64,000 bases of DNA from Planctomycetota bacterium (GCA_013285505.1 CP053450.1:3208796-3272795); one strand, 5' to 3'; shown: positions 1-10,996, counted from the first letter of the stretch. Program-made: numbers and translations. Notes: generated by a model from the sequence alone, not told the origin.

Positions 1-2
1 GC

Positions 3-491
3 GGCGGCCTGCAGCTCGGCACCAGCCCCCGCAGCATGCCGCTCAACCTCGACCAGTCGCGGTGGGTCCTCGACCCGGACGTCCCGGAGGACCTCGGCCC
101 GATCTACCGCGTCCGCACGCCCGACGGCCAGCGCGTCCGGCTGCCCCGCCAGCCCGAGAACATCCGGCTCCGCGTCAGCGAGTATCCCGTCTCCGAAGAC
201 AGGAACATCTACGCCGGCTACTTCTTCGTCGCCAACGGCGGACACACCGAGAGCGCCAACGGCGTGCGCCTCCTGGCCTTCAAGCTTCAGGACGACTACG
301 CCTACTACCTCAAGATCCAGTGCACCTCGTCCAGCGTCGAGTCGGGCGAAGAGCTCACCGAGCTCTCGTCTGAGCTGCTCAGCGAGCTCATCGGAGACAT
401 CCTCCGGTGCGTGCCCGACTGGATCGATGTTCAGACCGGTATCTATCCACCCGACAACCCCAGGCGGAGCGAGGCCCCGGCCCCGCGCTAG
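3..491 (+). CDS. Exosortase-associated EpsI-like protein, 5'-partial
   Basis: The reading frame is open to the left window edge; the first ATG is at 36, but the frame continues upstream without a stop, so the true start is probably outside. The visible 151 residues contain a segment around YFFVANGG and ANGVRLLAF, followed by a Ser/Glu-rich helix and CVPDW, which resembles planctomycete EpsI-type proteins. EpsI proteins accompany exosortases, the transpeptidase-like membrane enzymes that process PEP-CTERM proteins and are linked to exopolysaccharide export. The context fits: the next genes are a PrsT-like TPR protein and a Wzz-type chain-length protein. The family call comes from memory of similar sequences, not a search. 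Confidence 0.5.
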   Translation, partial: GGLQLGTSPRSMPLNLDQSRWVLDPDVPEDLGPIYRVRTPDGQRVRLPRQPENIRLRVSEYPVSEDRNIYAGYFFVANGGHTESANGVRLLAFKLQDDYAYYLKIQCTSSSVESGEELTELSSELLSELIGDILRCVPDWIDVQTGIYPPDNPRRSEAPAPR

Positions 492-543
492 ACTGACCGC
501 CCAACCGCGGGCCCCGAACCAGGCCCGCGCGGAGAACTGACCT

Positions 544-3500
544 ATGGCATCCCGCGTGAACGTGAAGTTCGTCGTGATTCTCTCGACCGTCCTCGTCCTG
601 GTCGCCGCCGGCACAGGGTTTCTCGCCTACAAGGTCGTCTTCAAGAGCGCCGCCGATCTCGCGGCCGCCGGAGACGCCAAGATGGCCTCGGGCGAGATCC
701 GCGCCGCCGAGCTGCTCTACTCCAAGGCGGTCAACAAGGATCCCTACAACTCCGAGCTGCTCCTCAAATGGGAGAACGCGCTCGAACAGTGGACCCCCGA
801 GACCGACCGGGAGCTGCAGAACGAGTTCAGGAACACCTACGTGCTCCTGCGACGCCAGCTCGCCCTTTCCGACAACCGCACCAACATCGACTACCAGATC
901 GAGTACGCCGATCTCCTCTGGCAGCTCGCCTCGATCTCCGGGTTCTCCCGCACCGGCTACGAGTCCGTGATCAACGCCTGCGACGAGCAGATCCCCTACC
1001 ACCAGACCACAAGCCCCGACGACCCCTCCTGGCTCCCGCTCCGACGCTACCGCGGCCTCTCCTACGCCCGCATCAAGCTCAACGGCCTGGACCTCAGCGA
1101 GGAAGATCGGGAACAGACCGAGGCAGACCTCCTCGCCGTGCTCGAGGCCGACCCCACCGACTACGAGGTCCTCGAGACGATCGTCGCCATGAAGCAGATC
1201 GACGCCGCCAAGGCCTCTGAGCTCGGCCGACGCACCGAGGCCGAGCGGATCGATGAAGAGTCCGCGGCGCTCGTCGACTCCTTCCTCGAAACCAACGGCG
1301 ACGATTCGATCGGCGGGGTGCAGGCCAACATACTCCGCACGCAGATCGAGTTCCGGCAGGCCGCCAGCGCGCTCGTCGCCGAGTTCGGGCCCGCCGCTAC
1401 GCCCAAGATCGAGGCCCTCACCGCCGAATACCAGGAGACGACCGCCGACCTGGCCGCGCAGGTCGCCGCGCTCGATCCCGCCGAGGTCGACCGCGACGCC
1501 GTCCTCCGCGTCTACAACCTCGAGTCGCTCACCGACACCTCCCGGACCTACGCCAGCGTGCTCCCCATCGTGACGCGGGCCCGCCAGGCCCGTCCCAACG
1601 ACCCGCTCCTGGCCCTCACCCACGCAGAAATCCTCCGCGCCCGCGGCGATTTCGACGAGACGTTCGAGGTGCTGGAGTCCGTGATCGATCGCCCGCGCCT
1701 GCCGCTCGGTCTGGAGAGCATCATGCTGATCCAGGCCAAGTCGAGCGCCATCGTCTCGCAGGTGCAGACGGCGGTCGAGGCCCACACCAAGGCCGAGACC
1801 GACGCGGACAAAGCCCAGTGGCTGACCAGAGCCAAGGACTCCCGGGCCGCGCTCGCCCAGATCGTCGCCGAGACCTCACCGGCGATCCAGCTCCTCGACG
1901 CGCGCATCGCCGTCGCGGAGAACGACTTCGTCACCGCCCAGAGGCTGGTCACCGCGTACAACCAGTTCACCAACGACACCGACACGGAAGCACTCTGGCT
2001 CGCCGCCAGAGTCGCCCAGCAGCTCGGCCAGTCGGGCAACACCCGCAGCGCCCTGGAGCGCATCCTCGTCCTCGACCCCACCATGGCCGCCGCCAACGTG
2101 GCACTCGCCGAAGTCGAGTACAACCTCGGCCGGCTCGAGGCCGCACGCGCCCGCCTGCTGCAGGCGCAGAACAGCAACCCCGACGACCCCTACGTCCGCG
2201 AGCGGCTCGCCCTCATCGAGCAGCGGCTCGGCAACCGCGAGGCCGCCGACCCCGTCCAGGGCGCCATCTTCAACGCCCAGCGCGTCGCCGGCGGCAGCGA
2301 GACCGAGATCTCCGACGTCGCCGCCGCCACCTCGCTTCTCCAGCAGGCCATCTCCGAGCTCGGGCCGGATCCCCGCCTCTTCATCGAAAAGGCCCGCCTC
2401 GAGATGCTCAGCAGAAACCCCGAGGCCGCCCGGGCGACAATCCAACAGGCCCTGGAAGCCCACCCGGAGAACGCCGATCTCCAGCGCATCGCCCGCGGCA
2501 TCGAGGGCACGGGCTCGATCGAGAAGACAGTCGAGACCATCATGGCCTCCGACCGGTCCGACGTACAAAAGCAGATCACCATCTACGCCGCGTATCTGCA
2601 AGAGGGTGACCGGGCCCAGGCCAACGCCGCCCTCGACCGCGCCGCCGAGATCGAACCCAACAACCCGACCGTGCTCGAGCTGCTCTTTAACCGGGCTTCG
2701 GAAGCCAAGGACATCGCCGAAGCCAAACGTATCGCCGACCGGGCCCGCGCCGCCAACGCCGACCGCCTGGACGGGCTCAGCTACCGCGCTCGCGTCCTCC
2801 TGCTCGAGGGCAAAGACCAGGACGCACTCGCGGCCCTCACGCAGGCCGTCGCCTCGGCACCGAACGACACGCAACTGCTCGCGCTGCTCGCCCAGACCCA
2901 GATCGGCCTCGGCCGCACCGCCGACGGCATCAACTCGCTGCGCCGAGCCCTCGACGTCCGCCCCGACGATCTCCGGACCATCATGAGGCTCTGCCAGGTG
3001 CTCTCCGATGAGAACCGCATGACCGAAGCGCTCGAAGTCGCCCGCCGCAGCGAGATCTACGGCCGCGCCGACCCCGACTTCATGCAGATGGTGCTCACCC
3101 TCGAGGGCAGCGTCGGCGACAAGGCCGCCGCCCGCGACCGCCGCGAGAAGATCCTCGAAGCCCGGCCCGACGACTACCGCAACCGCCTTGCGCTCATCGA
3201 TCTCTACATCTCGCTGGGCCAGTGGGACAAGGGCGCCGACCTCATCACGCAGACCCGGTCCCACAGCGGCGACACCCCGGGCGTACGCGAAGCACTCGTC
3301 ACCCTCGAAGCCCGCTGGAACGCCGAACAGAACGACCTCGACACCGCGCGACGGGTCTTCGCCAAGTTCATCGCCGAAACACCACCGGCCGACCGAGTCG
3401 GCCCCTACGCCGCCCTCGCCCAGTTCATGATGCAACGCGGCAGCTCCAACGCCGCCATCACCGCCATGCGGCAGGCCGCGCGCTACCAGCCCGAGGGCGA

Positions 3501-5133
3501 GTTCGGTATCGACCTGATGCTCGGCGGCACGCTCATGCGGTTCAGCCGCTTCAGCGAGGCCTACGAGGCGTACAAGCGCATCCTCGACAACGACCCCAAC
3601 GCGGATGTGACCGTCAAGCTCCGCGTGTGCGAGGCCCTCATCGGCATGGGCAAGCTCGACGAGGCCGAACAGATGCTCGCCTCGATCCCCGGCGGCGAGA
3701 GCGATATCACCGTCAACCTCCTCCGTGCCCGAGTCGCACTGCAGCGCAACGACGACCGCCAGGCCCGCGCCATCCTCGACGCCGCCGTCAGCCGCTGGCC
3801 CAACGACTTCCGCGTCTGGGTCCTCCGCGCCGAAGCCGAGGCCCGCGTCGAGTCGCTCATCCCCGACGCGCTGGCCGACCTCAACCGGGCCATCGAGATC
3901 GACCCCACCCTCGCCGAGGCCCACCGCCGCCGCGCCGAACTGCTCGCCAAACTCGGCCGCGAGGACGAGGCGATCAAGGCCTGGCAGGACGCCGTCAGGC
4001 TCAACCCCACCAACGAAGAACTCCGCTCGGCACTGCTGGTCACCATGATCCGCCGCGGCATGGAGGCCGAGGCCGTCCAGGCCGCCGAGGAGTGGTTCGA
4101 ACGCCGGCCCCGCGACGCCCAGCACCGCACCCGCATCGCCGAGCTCTTCATCCTCGGCGGCATGCGCCGCGCGGGCACCGACATCTACCTCGGCGCCTTC
4201 CAGATCGACCAGCAGCCGCAGCTCGTGCTCCGCCTGGTCGACCTCCTGCTCGGCGAAAACCCCGCCCGCCTGGGCGAGGCCGAACGCGTCTTCACCGAGG
4301 CAAAGGCCGTCGTGGTCACCGATCCCTCGCTCATGCTCGGCCGCGCCCGCGTGTTCGCCCAGACCGGGCGCATGGAGGCGGCCATCAACGACTGCCTCGG
4401 CTCGTTCCAGCTCCTGACAGACCGCAGCGCCGACCGCATGGCCTTCTGGTTCACGACCATGCGCAGCGTGTTCAGCAACTCCCGCGAGACCCTCGCCTTC
4501 ATCCGGCAACTCGAGAGCCAGCCCGGCGCCGCCGACTGGGCCAAGCTGTTCACCTGCCGCGTGCTCACCACCGACCCGGCCACCGCCAGCCAGGGCGTCT
4601 CCCAGCTCCGCACGCTGATCGACTCCACCCGCAACATCGAGGTCAAGTACTCCGCCCTCCGCGCGCTCGCCGGCGAGCACTACTTCAACAAGGACTACGA
4701 GCAGGCGCTGACCATCTGGAAGCAGACCCTCGCCCTGAAGCCCACCGACTGGCAGGTCGAGAACAACATCGCCTTCGTCCTGGCCCAGCACCTCGACAAC
4801 CCCGAAGGCGCCCTCCCCTACGCCGAGAGCGCCTCCAAGCACGCCCCGAACGAACCCGAGGTGCTCGACACCCTCGGCACCGTCTACATGACCCTCGGCC
4901 GCCCCGAAGACGCGGTGCCGCTCTTTGCCCAAGCCGTAAGCCAGACCAGAGGAAACCCCGAAGACGCCAAGTACATGCTCCGGCACGCCCAGGCGCTCCT
5001 GGCCAGCAAAAATCCCGCCGCGGCACGCGTGGTTGTCGCAGAGGTCCAAGGCTTACTGGACCGGGGCCGCCAACTCGACGAAGAAAACCAGACCATCCTG
5101 CAAGACCTCGTCGCCCAGCTCGGCGACGGATAA
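544..5133 (+). CDS. Large membrane-anchored TPR protein of the exopolysaccharide/exosortase locus
   Basis: 1529 residues with no frameshift. One N-terminal transmembrane helix (about residues 9-28) anchors a long domain made almost entirely of TPR-like helix pairs with the usual small/aromatic/Pro spacing (for example AxxxLERIL-LDPTMAAAN, YxxRAELLAKLGR, LAQHLDNPEGALPYAESA). TPR solenoids are protein-docking scaffolds. Very long TPR proteins (PrsT type) are typical of PEP-CTERM exopolysaccharide loci, where they are thought to organise the polymerisation and export machinery in the periplasm. The gene starts 52 bp after the EpsI-like gene and is followed 93 bp later by the Wzz-like gene, suggesting one transcription unit. 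The start ATG at 544 places the helix at the N-terminus. Confidence 0.85.
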   Translation: MASRVNVKFVVILSTVLVLVAAGTGFLAYKVVFKSAADLAAAGDAKMASGEIRAAELLYSKAVNKDPYNSELLLKWENALEQWTPETDRELQNEFRNTYVLLRRQLALSDNRTNIDYQIEYADLLWQLASISGFSRTGYESVINACDEQIPYHQTTSPDDPSWLPLRRYRGLSYARIKLNGLDLSEEDREQTEADLLAVLEADPTDYEVLETIVAMKQIDAAKASELGRRTEAERIDEESAALVDSFLETNGDDSIGGVQANILRTQIEFRQAASALVAEFGPAATPKIEALTAEYQETTADLAAQVAALDPAEVDRDAVLRVYNLESLTDTSRTYASVLPIVTRARQARPNDPLLALTHAEILRARGDFDETFEVLESVIDRPRLPLGLESIMLIQAKSSAIVSQVQTAVEAHTKAETDADKAQWLTRAKDSRAALAQIVAETSPAIQLLDARIAVAENDFVTAQRLVTAYNQFTNDTDTEALWLAARVAQQLGQSGNTRSALERILVLDPTMAAANVALAEVEYNLGRLEAARARLLQAQNSNPDDPYVRERLALIEQRLGNREAADPVQGAIFNAQRVAGGSETEISDVAAATSLLQQAISELGPDPRLFIEKARLEMLSRNPEAARATIQQALEAHPENADLQRIARGIEGTGSIEKTVETIMASDRSDVQKQITIYAAYLQEGDRAQANAALDRAAEIEPNNPTVLELLFNRASEAKDIAEAKRIADRARAANADRLDGLSYRARVLLLEGKDQDALAALTQAVASAPNDTQLLALLAQTQIGLGRTADGINSLRRALDVRPDDLRTIMRLCQVLSDENRMTEALEVARRSEIYGRADPDFMQMVLTLEGSVGDKAAARDRREKILEARPDDYRNRLALIDLYISLGQWDKGADLITQTRSHSGDTPGVREALVTLEARWNAEQNDLDTARRVFAKFIAETPPADRVGPYAALAQFMMQRGSSNAAITAMRQAARYQPEGEFGIDLMLGGTLMRFSRFSEAYEAYKRILDNDPNADVTVKLRVCEALIGMGKLDEAEQMLASIPGGESDITVNLLRARVALQRNDDRQARAILDAAVSRWPNDFRVWVLRAEAEARVESLIPDALADLNRAIEIDPTLAEAHRRRAELLAKLGREDEAIKAWQDAVRLNPTNEELRSALLVTMIRRGMEAEAVQAAEEWFERRPRDAQHRTRIAELFILGGMRRAGTDIYLGAFQIDQQPQLVLRLVDLLLGENPARLGEAERVFTEAKAVVVTDPSLMLGRARVFAQTGRMEAAINDCLGSFQLLTDRSADRMAFWFTTMRSVFSNSRETLAFIRQLESQPGAADWAKLFTCRVLTTDPATASQGVSQLRTLIDSTRNIEVKYSALRALAGEHYFNKDYEQALTIWKQTLALKPTDWQVENNIAFVLAQHLDNPEGALPYAESASKHAPNEPEVLDTLGTVYMTLGRPEDAVPLFAQAVSQTRGNPEDAKYMLRHAQALLASKNPAAARVVVAEVQGLLDRGRQLDEENQTILQDLVAQLGDG

Positions 5134-5226
5134 CCGATCCGGACCTCCCGAACGGCACGCGGCCCGGCGGCGTACCAACCGACCCACGCCCGACATCCTC
5201 TTATCCGACCCACAGGGATCAAGACA

Positions 5227-7417
5227 ATGACCACCGCACCCATCAAGCCGACCGCCCCGTTCCCGGCACGAACACAGTCCGCCGCGAGCGGGCCCGCCGC
5301 GCCGAGCGTTGACATCGGCAAGATGTTCAAGAAGTACCTGTGGGTCCTGATCGCCGCGCTCATCCTCGGCGTCCTGCTCGGCATCGGCTCCTTCGTCGTG
5401 CTCCGGCAGGTCTACCCCATCTTCAGGACGCAGGTCTTCTTCCAGGTGCTGCCGCCGCAGACCAGCCTCGACCTCGAGTACGGCAAGGACGAGGACGAGC
5501 AGGAGCGCTTCGCCCTCACCCAGGTCACCCAGATGAAGTCCGACGACGTCATCCAGCGCGTCGTCTCCGACCCCCGCCTCCAGCCGCTCGGCGGAGAGTG
5601 GACCAAGAAGTTCATGTCCGGCGGCACCTTTCAAGCCGCCGACGCCGCCGAGTGGCTTCAGGACAACCTAAAGGTCCGCCTGTTGCCCAACACCGACATC
5701 ATCGAAATGAGCCTCGGCTGGACCCGCGGCAACGACGTCATGAACGTGATCGGGCTCGTCAAAGAGTCGTACATGCTCCGCCTCGACCAGCAGGCACGAG
5801 ACCAGACCGCCCCCCAGCGCGAGGCCCTCGAGAAGCAGATCACCACCTACCAGGAGCGCCTCGCCGACAAGCAGCGCCTCCGCGAGCAGATCCTCCGCGA
5901 CGACAAGGTCGACTCGCTCGAACAGCGCTGGGCCGCCGAGAACCTCGAGCTCCAGGGCATCATCTCCACCCTCCACCAGGTCCGCATCTCCACCGAGGGA
6001 GCCGTCACCCAGCTCGCCCGCTACGAGCAGGAACTCAACGCCCAGGGCGGCCCCACCTACTCCGACGAGCTCATCAACGCCGTCGAGTCCGAGCCGCTCG
6101 TCCAGTCCATCCACCAGACCATCGCCTCGCTCGACGCCCAGAAGGCCGCGATGCAGCGTCGCGGCCTCGGCCCCGACCACCGCTCGATGGTGACCACCGA
6201 CTCCCTCATCGAGTCGTGGCGCACCAAGCTCGACCAGGAACGCGAACGCCTCCTCCGCAAGCGCTTCGACGCCATCGTCGACGGCCTCCGCAGCACCATC
6301 GCCACCCTCAGCGCGCAAGAAGCCGAGATGTCCGCCGCGCAGGAGCGCCTCGTCACCCGCCTGGTCGACCTCAGCCGCACCATGACCAAGGTGGACGACA
6401 TCGACCGCCAGATCGAGGGCATCCTCAAGACCACCGCCGACATGGAGTCCCAGCTCCAGACCCTCACCAGCGTCATGCGCCTCGCGACCTCGAAGCGCGT
6501 CATCGTGCTCCAGAACGAGCGCAACCCCGACAAGCCCATCTTCCCCAATCTGCTCTACATGGTCCCCGCCGGCGTGGTGCTCTGCCTCGGCCTGACCACC
6601 GGCATCGTCTTCCTCCGCGAACTCCTCGACCAGCGCGTCAAGGGCCCCGCCGACGTCGCCATGATCCCCCGCACCCGCGTGCTCGGGCTCATCCCCGACG
6701 CCTCGGAAGACTCCGCCACCCCCAAGGACCAGATGCACCGCGCCTTCAGCGCAGCACCACGAGGGGTCGTCTCCGAGAGCTTCCGGCAGATCCGGTCCCC
6801 CCTGCTCAAGCAGATGGACCTCGCCGGGCACAAGTCCCTCATGGTCATGAGCGGCATGCCCGGCTCCGGCGCCTCCACCGTCGCGGCGAACTTGGCCGCC
6901 GCCGCCGCCGCCGCCGGCCGACGCGCACTCATCGTCGATGCCAACTTCCGCCGCCCAACCCAGCACACCGGGTTCGGGGTCGCCGACGCACCCGGTCTCT
7001 CCGATGTGCTCGCCGGCAAATCCTCGCTGCAGGACGCCGCCGTTGCCACCCAGACCGACGGCCTCTCCCTGCTGCCCGCCGGGTCCAGCGCCCAACCGCG
7101 TCGTCGAGCAACTCGCCGGCCAGCACTTCGCCGACCTCCTCACCGCCGCGACAGGCGACTACGACCTCGTTATCATCGATGTCCCCCCGGCCATCGTCTC
7201 CGGCGACGGCGTCAGCATCGCCAACCGGTGCGACGCCTCCATGCTCGTCGTCAAGGCGTACTCTGAGAAGCGAGGGCTCGTCGCCCGCATCCGAAACCAG
7301 CTCGCCGACGGCAAGGCCGAGTTCCTCGGCGTCGTCGTCAACGGCGTCAAGGCCTCCGCGGGCGGCTACCTCCGCGGCAACATCCGCGCCAGCCAGTCCT
7401 ACTCCGGCGACAACTAA
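5227..7417 (+). CDS. Wzz/BY-kinase-like polysaccharide chain-length protein (apparent frameshift; degenerate P-loop)
   Basis: Wzz-type architecture: cytoplasmic N-terminus, TM helix at residues 37-59, long periplasmic coiled coil (about 180-420), second TM helix (about 440-465), then a cytoplasmic CpsD/CapB-like ATPase domain. Such proteins control polysaccharide chain length. The frame breaks near 7091; restoring it by removing one C from AGCGCCC gives ...LLPAGSSANRVVEQL and continues through YDLVIIDVPP to a stop at 7417. The Walker A region reads SGMPGSGAST, with Ala (549) where BY-kinases have the catalytic Lys. The Walker A' region reads IVDANF, with Asn for the second Asp. No Tyr cluster ends the protein. 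It may therefore be a non-catalytic structural homologue. Confidence 0.75.
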
Positions 7418-7450
7418 CGCCTCACCCGTGGGGGAACACGGGAGTCCTAC

Positions 7451-8506
7451 GTGCCAGACCCGGCCAACGCCACGCCACACACCGCAGCGTCCCGCCCTCA
7501 GAAGGGCGGGCGTTGCGCATTGGTCACCGGCGGCGCAGGGTTCATCGGCTCACACCTCGTCGACCTCCTCCTCGCCCGCGGCGACGACGTCACCGTCGTC
7601 GACAATCTCTCCACCGGCAACGCCACCAACCTCACGCCCCACCCCCGCCTCACCACGCTCGAGGCCGACGTCTCCGAAGCACTCTGCGCACTCAAGCAAG
7701 AGGGCGTCGCCTTCGACGAGATCTACCACCTCGCCGCCGCGGTCGGCGTCCAACTCGTCATGGACGACCCCGAGGCCGCGATCAGGACCAACATCGTCGG
7801 CACCATCGACCTCCTCGACTTCGCCGCCGCCCAGCCGACCCCCGCGCGCACACTCATCGCCTCCAGCTCCGAGGTCTACGGCAAGGGATCCCGGAGCCCC
7901 TTCAGCGAGGAAGACGACGTCGTCTACGGCCCCACCACCATCGCCAGATGGTCCTACGGCATGAGCAAAGCCCTCGACGAACACCTCGCCCTCGCCCACC
8001 ACCGCGCCAGCGGCCTCCCCGTCGTCGTCACCCGGTTCTTCAACACCGTCGGCCCGCGCCAGGTCGGCAGCTACGGCATGGTCCTGCCCCGCTTCGTCGC
8101 CGCGGCACTCGCGGGCGAACCGCTCACCATCCACGACACCGGCGACCAGACCCGCTGCTTCTGCGACGTCCGCGACGTCGTCAGCGTCCTGCCGCGCCTC
8201 CTCGCCGAGCCCGCCTGCGCCGGCCGCGTCTTCAACGTCGGATCCGACCAGGAACTCACCATCCGCCAGCTCGCCGAGGCCGTCGTCTCGACGCTCGACT
8301 CTTCCTCAAAGACCCGCTTCATCCCCTACACCCAGGCCTTCCCCACCGGCTTCGAAGACCTGCCCCGGCGCAAGCCCGACCTCTCCCGCCTCCGCGCCGC
8401 CGTGGGGTTTGAGCCCAAGCTCACGCTCGAACAGACCATCCTCGACGTCGCCGCCTTCATCCGCGAGGGCCACACATCGCACACCAGCCCCGGGGTCAGG
8501 GCATGA
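7451..8506 (+). CDS. NAD-dependent epimerase/dehydratase (extended SDR)
   Basis: 351 residues. The NAD-binding motif GGAGFIGSHL lies at 27-36, the dinucleotide acidic residue in VVDNLSTGN follows, Ser is in ASSSEVYG (about 138-143), and the catalytic pair Y169-x3-K173 is in YGMSK. This is the extended SDR fold used by UDP-sugar 4-epimerases, GDP-mannose 4,6-dehydratases and UDP-glucuronate decarboxylases; the exact substrate cannot be read from sequence alone. Its place between the chain-length protein and a WecA-type transferase suggests it supplies a nucleotide sugar for the exopolysaccharide. The start is GTG, and the stop overlaps the ATG of the next gene (ATGA), so the two are probably translationally coupled. 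Confidence 0.8.
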   Translation: MPDPANATPHTAASRPQKGGRCALVTGGAGFIGSHLVDLLLARGDDVTVVDNLSTGNATNLTPHPRLTTLEADVSEALCALKQEGVAFDEIYHLAAAVGVQLVMDDPEAAIRTNIVGTIDLLDFAAAQPTPARTLIASSSEVYGKGSRSPFSEEDDVVYGPTTIARWSYGMSKALDEHLALAHHRASGLPVVVTRFFNTVGPRQVGSYGMVLPRFVAAALAGEPLTIHDTGDQTRCFCDVRDVVSVLPRLLAEPACAGRVFNVGSDQELTIRQLAEAVVSTLDSSSKTRFIPYTQAFPTGFEDLPRRKPDLSRLRAAVGFEPKLTLEQTILDVAAFIREGHTSHTSPGVRA

Positions 8507-10018
8507 ACCGCCTCCAGTCCCTCCCCGACGCCCTCTCCCGCTCGGCGGCTCCCGGCCCAGCCGACGCCCGAACTCCGCGAGCACATCGAACAACTCGGCA
8601 CCGGCATCCAGAACCTCGCCGCCCAGCAGCAGGAGCTGGCCACGGCCGCCGGTCTCGACACCGCCGAGGCCGCCACGCGGCTCGACATCTTCCACGGCTA
8701 CATCGGCGTCCTCATCGTCGCCTTCCTCGTCACCCTGCTCGTCACGCCGATCATGCGCCGCCTCGCCGTCGCCAACGGCATCATCGACAAGCCCGACGGC
8801 GACCGCAAGATCCACAAGATGCCGATTGCCTATCTCGGCGGCGTCGCGGTCTTCCTTGGCCTCGTCGGCGGCATCCTCTTCAGCTACCTCGCCGTCGCCT
8901 TCCCCGACTGGGGCATTATCGAGTGGCACTCCACCGCCCACCTCGTCACCGACGACCCCACGAACCAATTCCCCTGGCCCGTGCCCATCTCCGTCATCCT
9001 CGGGCTCACCGTCATCATGCTCGTCGGCCTCATCGACGACGTCGTCGGCATGGAGCCTCGCCTCAAGATCGGCGGCCAGCTCTTCGCCGCAGCCGCGCTC
9101 GCCTACGACTCGGTCGGCGTCCAGGTCGCCAAGGGCATCCTCTCGCCCACCATCGGCGAGTGGCTCGGCAACCCCGATCTGACGTTCTTCATCCCCACCG
9201 GCTTTGCCATCCCCTTCCTCACCGAGACGCTCCCCACCGACCAGATCGGGATCTCCGTCCACCTGATCTACTGGATCGGCACCGCCATCATCGCCGTCTT
9301 CGTCCTCGGCGCCTGCAACGCCTCCAACCTCATCGACGGCCTCGACGGCCTCCTCTCCGGCACCACCGGCATATGCGCCGCCGCGCTGCTCATCGTCGCC
9401 CTCACCCTCGCCGTCCGCGACGACGGCCCCCGCGACGCCCAGCGCATCATCCTCTGCATGGCCCTCCTCGGGGCCTGCCTCGGATTCCTGCCGCACAACT
9501 TCAACCCAGCCTCCATCTTCCTCGGCGACTGCGGCTCGCTGCTCATGGGCTTTGCCACCATCCTCATCGTCCTCACCCTCGGCGACACCGGACGCACCCA
9601 CCTCGTCCTCGCCGGACTCGTCATCTACGCCATCCCCATCATGGACACCTGCCTGGCCATCGTCCGACGAAAGATGGCCGGCAAACGCCTCAGCGACCCC
9701 GACGCCGACCACCTCCACCACATGCTCAAACGCGCACTCGGCGTCAAGGGCGCAGTCTTCAGCCTCTACGGCATCGGTATCGCCTTCGGCGCCCTCGGCA
9801 TCGCCATGAGCCTCTGGCGCGCGCGCGTCACCTACGCCCTCGCCGGCATGCTCATCGCCTACATCGCCGTCATCTCCATCAAGCTCGCCCGACGCAAGCA
9901 GATCGAGGACGCCATCACGCTCCGCGCCAGCGGCACCGCCAAGCCGGCCCCCAGGCCCAAGCCCGCCGCCAGGCCCGTCGCCAAAGAGAAGCCCGCCGAC
10001 CGCGCCAAGCCCGCCTGA
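8503..10018 (+). CDS. MraY/WecA-type glycosyl-1-phosphate transferase (apparent frameshift)
   Basis: Polytopic membrane enzyme of the PNPT family, which transfers a sugar-1-phosphate from a UDP-sugar to undecaprenyl phosphate and so starts a lipid-linked glycan. Signature elements present are GLIDDVVGMEPRLKIGGQ (first Asp pair), CNASNLIDGLDGLLSG (substrate-binding Asn/Asp), FLGDCGSLLMG and the C-terminal HHMLKR. The ATG at 8503 overlaps the upstream stop, but the frame shifts near 8548. Removing one G from GGCGGCTCC gives an N-terminus MNRLQSLPDALSRSALPAQ leading into TPELREHIEQLG. The C-terminus is a Pro/Ala/Lys-rich tail. WecA/TagO-like function in the exopolysaccharide pathway is the best reading; MraY itself is less likely outside a mur cluster. 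Confidence 0.8.
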
Positions 10019-10078
10019 TCCGGCGGCAATCCGGGCAGGCAACGCCCCCGCCCGGCCCACCCCATATACTGCCCACGC

Positions 10079-10996
10079 ATGGAGGCAGACTACAACATCC
10101 CGCTCCGAGTCGTCGCCCTGATGAACCAGAAAGGCGGCGTCGGCAAGACCACCACCGCCGTCAATCTCGCCGCGGCCGCCGCCACGCTCGGCCTCCGCAC
10201 CCTCCTCGTGGACATGGACCCCCAGGCCCACGCCACCCTCCACCTCGGCGTGGACCCCGATGCCCTCGAGCACTCCGTGTACTCGGTCCTCCTCGACCCC
10301 GACGCGGACCCGCGCCAGGCCCTCGCCACCGTCGAGGACAACCTCTCGCTGCTCCCCGCCGAGACCGACCTGGCCGCCGCCGAGTCCGAACTCACCAGCG
10401 TCCCCGAACGACACCACCGGCTCCACCGCGTCCTTCAACGCCTCGCGCCGGACTTCGACCTCGTCCTCATCGACTGCCCGCCCTCGCTGGGCCTGCTCAC
10501 CCTCAACGCCCTCGCCGCCGCACGCGAGGTGCTCATCCCCATGCAGGCCCACTTCCTCGCGCTCCAGGGCGTCAGCAAGCTGCTCGAGACCGTCCAGCTC
10601 ATGACCGGATCGATCAACCCCGCCCTCCGCGTCCGCGGCGTGGTCCTCTGCATGCATGAAAACCAAACCACCCACGCCCAGGAAGTCGTCGCCGACCTCG
10701 ACGCGTTCTTCGAACAGCAACAGGACGCCAGCCTCCCCTGGTCCGGCGCAAAGGTCTTCCGCCCGCACATCCGCCGCAACATCAAGCTCGCCGAGAGCCC
10801 CAGCTTCGGCCAGAGCGTCTTCGCCTACGCCCCCGACGCCGCCGGCGCCAAGGACTACCGCGATCTCGCCGAGACGATCTTCGCCACCCCTCCGGCCACA
10901 ACCTCCACCGGCACGCCGCCCACCGGACCCGAAGCAGAGCACGCGCCCGTCGTCCACGTCCGGACCACTGAGTCCGCCGAGCACACCGCGCCGTGA
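10079..10996 (+). CDS. ParA/Soj-family ATPase
   Basis: 305 residues with the deviant Walker A motif NQKGGVGKTTTAVNLA near the N-terminus, Walker A' in LLVDMDPQAHAT, and Walker B LVLIDCPPSLG. These define the ParA/MinD class of partitioning ATPases, which dimerise with ATP on DNA or membrane and position plasmids, chromosomes or protein machines. No parB or parS-like partner is adjacent. It sits between the WecA-type gene and a VanZ-like gene with which it overlaps (GTGA), so it may position the polysaccharide machinery instead of DNA; that is inference. A disordered Pro/Thr-rich tail of about 40 residues follows the ATPase domain. Confidence 0.85.
   Translation: MEADYNIPLRVVALMNQKGGVGKTTTAVNLAAAAATLGLRTLLVDMDPQAHATLHLGVDPDALEHSVYSVLLDPDADPRQALATVEDNLSLLPAETDLAAAESELTSVPERHHRLHRVLQRLAPDFDLVLIDCPPSLGLLTLNALAAAREVLIPMQAHFLALQGVSKLLETVQLMTGSINPALRVRGVVLCMHENQTTHAQEVVADLDAFFEQQQDASLPWSGAKVFRPHIRRNIKLAESPSFGQSVFAYAPDAAGAKDYRDLAETIFATPPATTSTGTPPTGPEAEHAPVVHVRTTESAEHTAP

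Noticed and set aside
1876..5049. Very long open frame of more than 1000 codons on the minus strand opposite the TPR gene
   Set aside because: It is antisense to a clear TPR protein, is low-complexity Gly/Val/Glu/Leu, and arises because C-ending codons leave few stops on the other strand.
7085..7417. Programmed ribosomal frameshifting in the Wzz-like gene
   Set aside because: No slippery heptamer or conserved structure, and the same kind of shift recurs in many unrelated genes.
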